Assembly (NCBI GenBank): GCA_934552855.1
Contig: CAKTEU010000026.1
Span: 1-29,761 of the forward strand
Reading direction: 5' to 3'
Source of the DNA: an uncultured Eubacteriales bacterium
GTDB taxonomy: Bacteria > Bacillota > Clostridia > Oscillospirales > Acutalibacteraceae
Length of the DNA: 29,761 nt
Shown here: positions 21,464-29,480 of the stretch, in pieces
Position numbering within the stretch: position 1 is the first letter of the stretch
Layout of the letters: each line of letters opens with the position of its first letter
Translations under genes and position numbers: made by a program
Notes under the pieces: model-generated
Databases searched by the model: none
The model's input: the letters and a program-made list of their open reading frames with translations, nothing else
What the model was told of the DNA's origin: nothing

Positions 21464-23683
21464 TTATGTTTCGACAACAATATTATTCTCAATTGTAAAT
21501 GCTATGGACTCTTCAATATATCGTCTTATTGTTTTTTCCGACTTTCCGAGATAATCGCATAATTCCGAAACCGTAACTGCGCCATCCATTTTGCAAGCGT
21601 CATATGCCATGACTAAAGCATCCGAACGGTCTTTCTTTTTCTGCTCCTTTGACTTCTTTTTGCTGAAATTATTCTTGTATGGTGACCCTTTGGAATTGAT
21701 TCCTTCCGCTTCAACGTCTTTAAGTTTTCCGCTGACATCAAACGTGTGAATGGGATAATCAAACCAAAGATTTAACGCCGCAGGCTTAGGAAATTCGCGC
21801 AGCGTACATTCAATGCGCCATGCTGTACGGCTTTCAATTTGCGCTGTTTTTTCGGCTATCGCTTCGTCAATATTCTGCAAAACATTCTGCTTTAAATGGT
21901 TGTTTGCGAACGTTTGAAGCTCAAGGCACTTGCACATATCGTCCTGCGAAACTTCATCACGCCAGCCGGGCAACCACCTGTTAAGCCATTCGATATAGAT
22001 TTTGCAAAAAGCTTCGTTCTTTTCGCTGTCGATAAGAGTTTGCGGCAATTCAAGCTCTATAAGGTCAAGAAGTGCGTCCGGATCACGGGCGAAAACGCCC
22101 GAACCGGAAGCTCTGTCCATCGAACGCTTACCGCCCTGTGCACCTTTTGAATGGTGGTGACAGTAGATTACAGCGCAATTCAGTTCGGTGCAAACCTTGT
22201 CAAATTGATTGCAAAATGCTGCCATTTGGTCTGCGCTGTTTTCGTCGCCCGTTATTACCTTATATATAGGGTCAATGATTACAGCGGCGTAATTCTTCTT
22301 TGCGGCTCGGCGTATCAGCTTCGGCGCAAGCTTATCCATGGGAACACTGCGACCGCGCAAATTCCAAATGTCAATGTTTTTAAGATTGTGCGGCTGTAGT
22401 CCCAAAGCGGTATAAACGTCTTTGAAACGGTGCAAACAGCTTGCCCTGTCAAGCTCAAGGTTGACGTACAAAACCCTGCCTTGAGCGCATTTGAAGCCGA
22501 GCCATGAAGTCCCCTCGGCGAGAGCAATTGACATTTCGATAAGTGCATATGACTTACCCGCTTTTGAAGGACCGGCAATGAGCATTTTGTGTCCCTGCCT
22601 TAAAATTCCGTCAATAAGCGGCGGCGAAAGCTCCGGAAGGTTGCCCCAAACATCGTCAAGACTTTCCATATCGGGAAGATCGTCATTTACGCTTTCAATC
22701 CATTCTTTCCATTCGGTGAATGAAGCTTTACCGATGTTGGTATCAACAATAAATTGTTTATTTTCGCCACGTTCAATACCGGGCAAACGAGAAAGTCTTG
22801 ACGGGTTTCTGTTCTGCGAATCAATCTGCAAGCCGTTCTTTTTGCATACATTATATAAGTAATCAACACGCTTGCGGTATTCGTCGTAGTTTGCGGCTTC
22901 AATCCTCACGATAGCGTGAAGCGACTTTTTCCCGCTATAAACAAGTACAGCAACGGGAAGTTCCAGTTCACGAATAACGGCGTTCTGCTTGTCGATTTCC
23001 ATTGTGTCAGACTCAACCAAAGCATAACGAAAATCAGTAACGTTTTCATTTTTAACGCCTTTACCGTCAAGCGGATTGAAACGTACCCAAGCACCGGCAG
23101 ATTTGTTGTAATCACCGATTACTGCGCCGATATCGTTTTTGTGCTTGCCGAGTTCCTGTATAAGTTCCCCGGCAGTGTGCGTATAGCTGCCCTTAGACGG
23201 CATAAACTTTCCGTCTTTCTCCCATGTTTCCGTGACGTACCCGACAGTTTCCGTTGAGTCAAAAAGCGTTTCAAGATACTTGATGATTTCTCCGGCGGGA
23301 TTCCAAACCGCAGGCTCTTTGATTTCTTTTGACTCAATCCAGTTTTTGTCAACGATTACAAAATCGTCTTTTGAACCGCCGATTTCGCTGTCCCAATCAA
23401 GTTCGTAGCTGTCGGTGCTTGAACGGTAGCCGTTGTCGTATGCCATTTGTATTACGGTGGCAATCGTCACCGGAGAGGACGTACCGTTGAACGTTTTCCA
23501 TTTCCGTTCGCATTCTCCTGCATGGTAGCGAGTGTCGTTTTGACTCCATTCGTCCCATACGGAAGTGTCAAAGCCCTCGTCTTTGAGTGCCATGCCTATA
23601 TTGATCCATTCTTGGTATGACAAGCAGGCGGGGTCAATGAAAGACAGGATTTCTTTTATGTTTTCATTTGTGATTTGTTGCAT
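21464..23683 (-). CDS. Primase-helicase fusion: PriCT/AEP-like primase plus RepA-like ATPase
   Basis: The 739-residue protein appears to have four parts. Residues 1-75 match PriCT_2 (LSFIDPACLSYQEWINIGMALK, WDEWSQNDTRYHAGECERKW). Residues ~175-330 look like an archaeo-eukaryotic-type primase core: RYALVESD, YSGKKSLHAIV, then DSQNRNPSRLSRLPG. Residues ~365-560 are a RecA-fold RepA/AAA_25 ATPase: Walker A GPSKAGKS near 367, LYVNLELDR, VIIDPIYKVITGDEN (Walker B) and IYCHHHSKG. The C-terminus is basic (KKKSKEQKKKDR) with a helix-turn-helix (AVTVSELCDYLGKSEKTIRRYIEE) that may bind the origin. It should start and unwind phage DNA replication. AAAAGGAG precedes the ATG. Primase assignment is by motif recognition only. 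Confidence 0.88.
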   Translation of the reverse strand: MQQITNENIKEILSFIDPACLSYQEWINIGMALKDEGFDTSVWDEWSQNDTRYHAGECERKWKTFNGTSSPVTIATVIQMAYDNGYRSSTDSYELDWDSEIGGSKDDFVIVDKNWIESKEIKEPAVWNPAGEIIKYLETLFDSTETVGYVTETWEKDGKFMPSKGSYTHTAGELIQELGKHKNDIGAVIGDYNKSAGAWVRFNPLDGKGVKNENVTDFRYALVESDTMEIDKQNAVIRELELPVAVLVYSGKKSLHAIVRIEAANYDEYRKRVDYLYNVCKKNGLQIDSQNRNPSRLSRLPGIERGENKQFIVDTNIGKASFTEWKEWIESVNDDLPDMESLDDVWGNLPELSPPLIDGILRQGHKMLIAGPSKAGKSYALIEMSIALAEGTSWLGFKCAQGRVLYVNLELDRASCLHRFKDVYTALGLQPHNLKNIDIWNLRGRSVPMDKLAPKLIRRAAKKNYAAVIIDPIYKVITGDENSADQMAAFCNQFDKVCTELNCAVIYCHHHSKGAQGGKRSMDRASGSGVFARDPDALLDLIELELPQTLIDSEKNEAFCKIYIEWLNRWLPGWRDEVSQDDMCKCLELQTFANNHLKQNVLQNIDEAIAEKTAQIESRTAWRIECTLREFPKPAALNLWFDYPIHTFDVSGKLKDVEAEGINSKGSPYKNNFSKKKSKEQKKKDRSDALVMAYDACKMDGAVTVSELCDYLGKSEKTIRRYIEESIAFTIENNIVVET

Positions 23684-23695
23684 TTTCTTCTCCTT

Positions 23696-25282
23696 TTACG
23701 ACGGCAAATACGTTGCGGGATTTATGCCCGACGGTGTGCGCCAGCCGTTTGCCGCTATGCGGTCAATAAGCTTTCGTGCGTCTTTAAACTGCCATGTTCC
23801 GACATGGTTAAAGCCTTTGCTTTCAAGAAAACGAATTTGTTTCGGTGTAGTCAAGCCTAAGTCTCGGCGCTTGTTAAGGCGGTCAAGAAGCAAAGAAGCC
23901 TTACCGGCATTATCAATTTCATCGGGAAAAATGCCGAGTTTTTCAAGCGTTTTTTGCTGGCTTTCACTCGGCGGAAGCATTTCGTAGCCGAACGCAGGAA
24001 CATAGTTCGCAAGGTCTTCCGCCTGAATCGACATTTCAAACTGCAACGGGTCAACAAGCTTTCTTTTTCGCTTCTTCATTTCGGCAAGCTGTTTTGCAAG
24101 ACTTTCTTCACGCTCGGCAACAACATCATTTGCCGCCTGTTTTTCCGCTTCTTCAATGTCAACGGGACAGCCTTTTTCTTTTTCAAGGTTTGCGGTCATC
24201 TTTCTCGCTACATCATCACTTTGACATATAAGGTGTGCGGGGCGGCAAAGTTCGTGGCGTTCCGTATGCCAAAGAAAGTCGAGCAAGAGTAAATCTTCCT
24301 TTCCTTCACAAAGGCGAGTTCCACGACCTACCATTTGACAATAAAGACCGCGGGATTTTGTCGGGCGCAAAACGATAATACAATCAACGCTCGGACAGTC
24401 CCAACCTTCAGTTAGCAACATAGAATTGCAAAGGACGTTATATTCGCCTTTGTCAAATGCTTCGATAACTTCTGCCCTGTCTTCGCTTGAACCGTTAACC
24501 TCTGCGGCTTTGAAGCCTTTGGAAAGAAGAATGTCTCTAAATTTTTGGCTCGTTTTAACCAAAGGTAGAAAAACGACGGTTTTTCGGTCGGCGCAATAAG
24601 TTTTCATCTCGTCCGCGATTTGGTACAAATACGGGTCAAGGGCGGTGTCAATATCGCTTGCCTTGAAGTCGCCCGACTGCATTGAAACGCCCGACAAATC
24701 AAGCTGTAACGGTATTGTCAAAGCCTTAATCGGCGAAAGATAGCCGTCATGGATAGCCTGCGGGAGCGAATATTCATAGGCAAGGCTTTCAAAAACCGCA
24801 CCGAGATTTTTCATATCAGATCTGTCGGCGGTTGCGGTTACCCCTAAAACCTTTGCTTCGGGAAAGTGTTCCAAAACACGCTGGTAACCGTCAGATATGA
24901 TATGGTGCGCTTCATCAACAATAATTGAACCGAAGTAGTCCGATTTGAATTTTTTAAGGCGTGATTCACGCATAAGCGACTGAACCGACCCGACAGTGAT
25001 ACGATACCACGAGCCTAAACAAGTGCTGTCGGCTTTTTCAAGTGCTGTGCTAAGCCCGGTAACCTTTTTGATTTTGTCCGAAGCTTGGTCTAAGAGTTCG
25101 CCACGGTGAGCGAGTACCAAAACCCGCTCACCACGTTTGACCAATTCTTCGGCAACCTTTGCAAACACAACCGTTTTTCCGCAGCCGGTAGGCAGAACAA
25201 GCAATGTTTTTTTCACATTTTGATTGTCCCACTGATTAAAGATTGCTTCGTCGGCTTCCTTTTGATATTTTCTCAGTTCCAT
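23696..25282 (-). CDS. Superfamily 2 DNA helicase (SSL2/ResIII type)
   Basis: The 528-residue protein has the ordered SF2 motifs: Q-like ELRKYQKEADEAI at the start, motif I LPTGCGKT (residues ~30-37), Ia VLAHRGELLDQA, II DEAHH (~122), III GVTATADRSD, then the second RecA-like domain with KTVVFLPLVKTSQKF, LLTEGWDCPSVDCIIVLRPTKS and motif VI QMVGRGTRL. The C-terminal 150 residues are phage-specific, with TPKQIRFLESKGFN near the end. Such helicases occur in many Clostridia phage replication blocks and probably assist fork or recombination steps. It starts 5 nt after the DUF669 gene with only a weak ribosome site, suggesting coupling. Confidence 0.94.
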   Translation of the reverse strand: MELRKYQKEADEAIFNQWDNQNVKKTLLVLPTGCGKTVVFAKVAEELVKRGERVLVLAHRGELLDQASDKIKKVTGLSTALEKADSTCLGSWYRITVGSVQSLMRESRLKKFKSDYFGSIIVDEAHHIISDGYQRVLEHFPEAKVLGVTATADRSDMKNLGAVFESLAYEYSLPQAIHDGYLSPIKALTIPLQLDLSGVSMQSGDFKASDIDTALDPYLYQIADEMKTYCADRKTVVFLPLVKTSQKFRDILLSKGFKAAEVNGSSEDRAEVIEAFDKGEYNVLCNSMLLTEGWDCPSVDCIIVLRPTKSRGLYCQMVGRGTRLCEGKEDLLLLDFLWHTERHELCRPAHLICQSDDVARKMTANLEKEKGCPVDIEEAEKQAANDVVAEREESLAKQLAEMKKRKRKLVDPLQFEMSIQAEDLANYVPAFGYEMLPPSESQQKTLEKLGIFPDEIDNAGKASLLLDRLNKRRDLGLTTPKQIRFLESKGFNHVGTWQFKDARKLIDRIAANGWRTPSGINPATYLPS

Positions 25283-25287
25283 AGTGT

Positions 25288-25740
25288 TTAAAATCCGCCG
25301 TAAGCGTTTTCCGCAGGCTTGTTGTCAAGCTTTGTCGGGTCAAGGAACGACTTGATGTTGTTGTAATCCTTGCCGTTGTATGGCTTGATTACAACCTTGC
25401 ACTTGCCCTTTGCACCGATAACGGCGTTCCAGTTCATACGAACCTTTTCGCCATGGCGTTTCTGCCCTATTGCAATAAAAAATGCAGAAAGTGTTCCCTC
25501 GCACTTACTGTGAAGGAAAAGGTTGTGATAAATTATGCCCTCATGACCTTTTCCGTCCGTACAGCGAATACCAAGCACCGCTTTCTTACACGCCGGAAGC
25601 TTGTCCGAACCCGGGTGTTCACCCCTTGTAAAGCTTTCAACGACAAAGTCATATGTGCCTTCCGGCAAAAGTTCAAACTCATTTTCGTTTTCAATTTCAT
25701 CGTCCCAATCAAGGCATTTGTTAAATTCTTCATTTTGCAT
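25288..25740 (-). CDS. DUF669 protein, single-strand DNA-binding-like
   Basis: The 150-residue protein starts MQNEEFNKCLDWDDEIEN and contains FELLPEGTYDFVVESF, GIIYHNLFLHSKCEGTLSAFF and WNAVIGAKGKCKV, the standard DUF669 (PF05037) landmarks. Members occur in phage replication/recombination blocks beside Sak4-like ATPases and are thought to bind single-stranded DNA. It lies between such an ATPase and a helicase, which supports that role. AAAAGGAG precedes the ATG. No separate SSB gene is visible in the window. Confidence 0.88.
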   Translation of the reverse strand: MQNEEFNKCLDWDDEIENENEFELLPEGTYDFVVESFTRGEHPGSDKLPACKKAVLGIRCTDGKGHEGIIYHNLFLHSKCEGTLSAFFIAIGQKRHGEKVRMNWNAVIGAKGKCKVVIKPYNGKDYNNIKSFLDPTKLDNKPAENAYGGF

Positions 25741-25755
25741 AATAAAGTACTCCTT

Positions 25756-26814
25756 TTATCTTAAATTATTTTTGATGTAGCTTACAACCATAGCCCAATG
25801 AGCGATTATCCAACCGTCAATGAAATTTGGGTCATAGTTTTTAATGGGCGTGTCAACAGGATAATGACCCCTGTCGTAGCACGTCTGTCTGATTTCCTTT
25901 TCGGTTATGCCTGCCGCTTTCATGAGGTCGGCAAGTGCTTTCGGGATACCGTCTGTTTCAACGGGCGTTTCCGCCGTCGGTTCAACCTTAGGAAGATCGT
26001 CGTCATCGTCGAGTATTTCATAATCGTTGATGTTGACCTTTTCGGGTTGCGGCTCTGTTTTGGGCGGTGCGGCAACAACTGGTGTCGAGTCTTCAATTAC
26101 TCTTGCGATTGCAGAGTAATCAAAGTCAAGTTCTTCCGGAAGTCCGTCACGGTTCTTTGCGTCCCAACACGGGTGGTGGGATGTATACATTACTCTGCGG
26201 CCGCCCTGCGCTTTGAACTTTTTGCCGTCCTTATCTGTTGCGGAAACAAGTGTTTTGTAATTCGCAAAAAGCACCATGTCAGCCCATTCTTTAATTAGCG
26301 GCGAAATTTGTGAAGATGTTTTTTTGCCGAGTTTAAGTTCCCAACGGTCATATGAGCCACGCTCATCGGGCTGTTCAAATTTTCTGATTTGTGCGTGGGC
26401 AGTCAAAACGATATTTATGCCTTTTGAAACAACATCTTCAAGCAATGTGAGGAAGCGGGCAAATTCTTCTTTTTCATAAACATAACCGTTACCGTAGCCA
26501 AACTCTTCAATGCCTTTCTTGTCGTGCTTTGCGCATATAGCGTTAATGCAAAGTTGTTCTGCCCAGTCGATTGTGTCAATAACAAGAGTTCGGCAAACGC
26601 TTTGATTGTTAATGACATAGTCAATCTGCTGCTTAATCATTTCCCATGATGTGGGTTTGTCAAAGCGTTTGACATCAAGCTTTTTTGTGCTTCCTTCGGT
26701 GTCAATAAAAAGCGGGTCGGGAAATTTTGAAGCAAAGGTTGATTTGCCGATTCCCTCCGGACCGTAAATCACAACCTTTTGCGCCGATTTAATTTTTCCT
26801 GATGTGATATTCAT
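25756..26814 (-). CDS. Sak4-like RecA-fold ATPase (AAA_24)
   Basis: Residues 1-230 form a RecA-like core: Walker A YGPEGIGKSTFA (17-28), PLFIDTEGSTKKLDVKRF, Walker B-like RTLVIDTIDWAEQL (~75-88), then INIVLTAHAQIRKFEQPDERG and SPLIKEWADMVLFANY. This is the pattern of phage single-strand annealing proteins of the Sak4 group. Residues ~235-290 are an acidic, proline-rich linker (DDDDDLPKVEPTAETP) and the end is a small helical domain (LADLMKAAGITEKEIRQTCYDRGHYP). It likely pairs single strands during phage recombination, working with the DUF669 protein and RusA in the same operon. GGAGG lies upstream of the ATG. Confidence 0.9.
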   Translation of the reverse strand: MNITSGKIKSAQKVVIYGPEGIGKSTFASKFPDPLFIDTEGSTKKLDVKRFDKPTSWEMIKQQIDYVINNQSVCRTLVIDTIDWAEQLCINAICAKHDKKGIEEFGYGNGYVYEKEEFARFLTLLEDVVSKGINIVLTAHAQIRKFEQPDERGSYDRWELKLGKKTSSQISPLIKEWADMVLFANYKTLVSATDKDGKKFKAQGGRRVMYTSHHPCWDAKNRDGLPEELDFDYSAIARVIEDSTPVVAAPPKTEPQPEKVNINDYEILDDDDDLPKVEPTAETPVETDGIPKALADLMKAAGITEKEIRQTCYDRGHYPVDTPIKNYDPNFIDGWIIAHWAMVVSYIKNNLR

Positions 26815-26817
26815 TTT

Positions 26818-28080
26818 TTAAAAACCTCCGTATATACTTTCTGACGGCTTAATCTTTCCGTCCTCGATGATGATTGAGCATTCAGAGCCTGTGCTGACTC
26901 TTGTTGCTATGGCTTGAAGCTGCTCTTTTTCAAGCCACATTCCGAAATCTGCAAGCGTTTCAATATCCATTTGTTCAAGCTTGTCAAGCAAAACAAAGCC
27001 GCATTCGGGATTAAGTTTTCGTACAATCGCCGTTGCAACCTTAAGCTGATCCGAGCCGGACATCGAATCCCACTTTCTACCCTTGTAGATAAGTTCGGCA
27101 TTTTCAACCGAAAGTTCAGAAAGGGGCATATCCGCATTTTTGAGAAGATCAATCTTTTTGTCACGGACGGCGATAATCTTTTCGGTCAAATCGTCGTACT
27201 GCTTTTTGTAATAATTTGCGTCCTCTTCGGCTTTTTCACGGTCAAGGTTTGCTCTGACCTTGCGGTTGATTTCGTCAATCTCGGCAATGCTCTGTTCAAT
27301 TTCCGCTGTGCTTTCGTCAGTCAACTGCTCGGTTGATTTCATAGCGGTTTTAAGTTCGTCAGATTTTTCGCAAAGTTGTTTTTCGGCTTCGGCAAGTTCG
27401 GTACGAAGTCTGTTAACCTTTTCGGCAAGGGCGGTATATTCCTGTTTAATTCTGTCCGCTTTCATCCTCAAACGCTGATTCTCGCCGTTTCGGGCAAGTA
27501 TATCCTGTTGTGCGGAAATCAAGTCGCTTGCCGAAACAGGCAACTGCGGTACGCCTTGATATGTAGGCATTTCTTTGGCAAATTTTGCTTTTTGGTCTGC
27601 GATTTGACCGATTGTGCGGCGTTCGTTATATAACCTTTGTTCGGCGTTTTCAAGTTCAAAAAGTTTGTCTCCCACACCTATGATTTTCAAAAGAATTTGA
27701 GCTTTTTCCTTTGCTGTGGATTCCATGAACTTGGGAACGTTCAGTGCGAACTGCTCTACAAATTGATTGAGCAAATTTTGTCCGGCAAGCCGCCCGGTCG
27801 GGTCGGTAACCTTGAGATCCGAATTCTTTCCTCTGCGCTCAACGACAATGCCGTTGGAAAGTTCCACTCTCAAATGCGGCGGAACAAGTGCGCCGTCACG
27901 CTGTGCCGCAGACGGCTTAAATCTGTCGCCGCCAAGCGCCCATGCAATAGCATCGAGCACAGACGTTTTCCCTTGGTTGTTTCTGCCACCGATAAGTGTC
28001 AAGCCGTTTGCCGTCGGCTCATACTGAAGCATTTTAATACGCTTCACATTTTCAATTTCAAAACTGTTGATTTTTACCAT
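26818..28080 (-). CDS. Rad50/SMC-like ATPase with coiled coil
   Basis: The 420-residue protein opens with MVKINSFEIENVKRI and Walker A IGGRNNQGKTSVLDAIAWAL (residues 30-49), an ABC-type head. Residues ~170-310 are a heptad-rich coiled coil. The second head half has the signature-like MSGSDQLKVATAIV and FVLLDKLEQMD in the Walker B place; the usual D-E pair is D-K followed by L-E, which may weaken or shift catalysis. Related proteins occur next to Sak4-like ATPases in phages and are likened to SbcC/Rad50 nuclease partners. No SbcD-like nuclease is in view. A GTG three codons upstream touches the ribosome site AAAGGAG, so the ATG at 28080 is used. Confidence 0.88.
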   Translation of the reverse strand: MVKINSFEIENVKRIKMLQYEPTANGLTLIGGRNNQGKTSVLDAIAWALGGDRFKPSAAQRDGALVPPHLRVELSNGIVVERRGKNSDLKVTDPTGRLAGQNLLNQFVEQFALNVPKFMESTAKEKAQILLKIIGVGDKLFELENAEQRLYNERRTIGQIADQKAKFAKEMPTYQGVPQLPVSASDLISAQQDILARNGENQRLRMKADRIKQEYTALAEKVNRLRTELAEAEKQLCEKSDELKTAMKSTEQLTDESTAEIEQSIAEIDEINRKVRANLDREKAEEDANYYKKQYDDLTEKIIAVRDKKIDLLKNADMPLSELSVENAELIYKGRKWDSMSGSDQLKVATAIVRKLNPECGFVLLDKLEQMDIETLADFGMWLEKEQLQAIATRVSTGSECSIIIEDGKIKPSESIYGGF

Positions 28081-28085
28081 CGGTT

Positions 28086-28259
28086 TCACTCCTTTTTACA
28101 ATTTATAATAATCTGTCTGACTTCTTCAAAAACGAGGCTTATGCATTCTTCAGACTGCTGTTCAACTTCGTTCTTAAGCACCGCCTCGGTAACTGCGAGT
28201 TCATCAAGTAGCTCTTGGGCGTTGATAACCCATTTTCTATGCAAAACGCCCTCAATCAT
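28086..28259 (-). CDS. Small helical protein, unknown function
   Basis: This 57-residue acidic protein (MIEGVLHRKWVINAQELLDE at the start, then SEECISLVFEEVRQIIINCKKE) is helical throughout. The frame is open upstream to 28352, but that part lies inside the zinc-finger gene. The ATG at 28259 has AAAGGAG 7 nt upstream and overlaps that gene's end by 8 nt, so the short form is real. No family recognised. It belongs to the early operon just before the Rad50-like gene. Confidence 0.65.
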   Translation of the reverse strand: MIEGVLHRKWVINAQELLDELAVTEAVLKNEVEQQSEECISLVFEEVRQIIINCKKE

Positions 28260-28434
28260 TGTTCTGCTCCTTTCCGGCTTTCCACCATTTTTCAAGCGAT
28301 TTCTTGCATTCAGTGCAGAGGTCTTGAGGTTTCCAATCAGCACGATATACACTTGTTCTCTTGTCTATACCAAAGATTGAATCCGTCGATTTTTCAAATA
28401 ATTTTCCGCACCTGTCGCATTTATAAGCGTTCAT
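28252..28434 (-). CDS. Small zinc-finger-like protein
   Basis: The 60-residue protein has two CxxC pairs, YKCDRCGKLF at residues 4-13 and LCTECKKSLEKWW near 40-52, which can bind one zinc ion. Between them lies a charged segment (IDKRTSVYRADWKPQD). Such mini-proteins with knuckles are frequent in early regions of Clostridia phages, with unknown roles. The ATG at 28434 has GAGGAGG about 8 nt upstream; an in-frame TTG before it is part of that site. It overlaps the ASCH gene by 14 nt. Confidence 0.72.
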   Translation of the reverse strand: MNAYKCDRCGKLFEKSTDSIFGIDKRTSVYRADWKPQDLCTECKKSLEKWWKAGKEQNND

Positions 28435-28981
28435 TGTTTTGCACCTCCTCAACATAACACCACGATTGCGGCGGTCGGCTTACAAAACAACCTGCATTTT
28501 TGCAATCGGGGCAATCTCTTTTTGCCAAGCCCAAATCAGCATACCAGCATTCACGATTTATTTTCTTGAACTTGCCCAACTCTTTCGGTGTTTCGTAGAT
28601 TTTTAGTTCGGAAATGTGCCAGCCGTAACCTCTTTTTCCGTTGCCAAGATAATCCATTATTTCCTTATCAGTTAAACAAGTAAACGGAAACTCTCTTTGT
28701 GATAGGCGGTGATTTGGGTCAGAATATGTAATGCTCATCGGAAAAATTTCATCACACACAAACTCTCCGATAACTTTACCACTGTTTTTAGCAATGTAAT
28801 CAATCGTTGTCGAAATATCGCTTTTAATAAGTCTGTTATTGCTTATCGTGCAGTAAATATAGCACTTAAACGGCGGTTCAAGCTTTGGCTTGGTCTTGCG
28901 GACTTCGATTGTTTTTTTACCGTTTGCGATAAGTTCGCAGTATTTCGGTTTAATGCTGAGTAAAACTGCTTTTTTTGGCAT
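28421..28981 (-). CDS. ASCH-domain protein with C-terminal Cys cluster
   Basis: The 186-residue protein starts MPKKAVLLSIKPKYCELIAN and carries GKKTIEVR (residues 21-28), the GxKxxExR signature of the ASCH fold, followed by PFKCYIYCTI and KVIGEFVCDEI. ASCH domains are PUA-like and bind RNA or modified nucleotides; their function in phages is largely open. The C-terminal ~35 residues add CPDCKNAGCFVSRPPQSWC, a probable zinc site. The frame is open upstream to 29062, inside the neighbouring gene, but the ATG at 28981 gives the normal ASCH start and has GGAAGGAA about 12 nt upstream. Confidence 0.85.
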   Translation of the reverse strand: MPKKAVLLSIKPKYCELIANGKKTIEVRKTKPKLEPPFKCYIYCTISNNRLIKSDISTTIDYIAKNSGKVIGEFVCDEIFPMSITYSDPNHRLSQREFPFTCLTDKEIMDYLGNGKRGYGWHISELKIYETPKELGKFKKINRECWYADLGLAKRDCPDCKNAGCFVSRPPQSWCYVEEVQNNERL

Positions 28982-28986
28982 AATTT

Positions 28987-29325
28987 TCACGCTTTCCTTC
29001 CGTCCATTCTCGCTCCGCACTTCGGGCAATATCTGTATTCTCTGAGGAATATGTTCCACCATTCCGGATTGTTGAACTCACCCGGAGAAATAGCGTCAAA
29101 CACTTCTTCGCATATACTGCACTCTGCGGCAGAATAATCGCCGTAAAAATTTATCCAGCGTCCGTGTTTTTCGCCCTCATTGCTTTTTATTACTTTGATT
29201 GCTTCTTCAATTATCACGCACGTTTTTTCGCATTCGGGTTTGATATAGTGGCAGCCCAAACAAGCTTTTGCTTCCTGCTCGGTCTTGAGCGTTTCAAGCC
29301 GCTCCAAAAGTTCAGTCTTTGTCAT
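28987..29325 (-). CDS. Cys-rich zinc-ribbon-like protein
   Basis: The 112-residue protein has an N-terminal helix (MTKTELLERLETLKTEQEAK), a Cys group (CLGCHYIKPECEKTC), and a C-terminal zinc ribbon (AECSICEEVF ... YRYCPKCGARMDG). The ribbon half, with GRWINFYGDYSAAECSIC, is a common small module in Clostridia phage early genes. The ATG overlaps the stop of the 52-residue paralogue upstream (ATGA). The first ~50 residues are clearly related to that neighbour, so the pair arose by tandem duplication. Function unknown. Confidence 0.78.
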   Translation of the reverse strand: MTKTELLERLETLKTEQEAKACLGCHYIKPECEKTCVIIEEAIKVIKSNEGEKHGRWINFYGDYSAAECSICEEVFDAISPGEFNNPEWWNIFLREYRYCPKCGARMDGRKA

Positions 29326-29480
29326 TTTGTTTCCTCGCTTTCTATCACCTTAACGGCTTTTCTGATAATCGCACAGCCATGAACCGAACAATTGTGTTCA
29401 TAACCGCAGCCTAAGCAAACAAGCGAACCGGTTTCAACCTTAAGCCTTTTAAGTGCCTTTAAAAGTTCATCTCTTGTCAT
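29322..29480 (-). CDS. 52-residue Cys-rich mini-protein, paralogue of its neighbour
   Basis: The frame from the ATG at 29480 to the TGA at 29322-29324 encodes 52 residues: MTRDELLKALKRLKVETGSL, then a Cys group (CLGCGYEHNCSVHGC), then AIIRKAVKVIESEETK. It aligns with the start of the next gene: MT-x-x-ELL-x-x-L-x-x-L-K, CLGC, C, C, then (A/E)-x-I-x-x-A-(I/V)-KVI-x-S. It overlaps genes on both sides by 3-4 nt (ATGA junctions), which supports its being translated. The four cysteines plus histidines could bind a metal. Function unknown. Confidence 0.72.
   Translation of the reverse strand: MTRDELLKALKRLKVETGSLVCLGCGYEHNCSVHGCAIIRKAVKVIESEETK

Noticed and set aside
27637..28380. A 247-codon open frame on the plus strand
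   Set aside because: It is antisense to the Rad50-like ATPase gene and its neighbours, whose motifs are clear. The plus-strand protein has no recognisable domain and a shadow-like composition.
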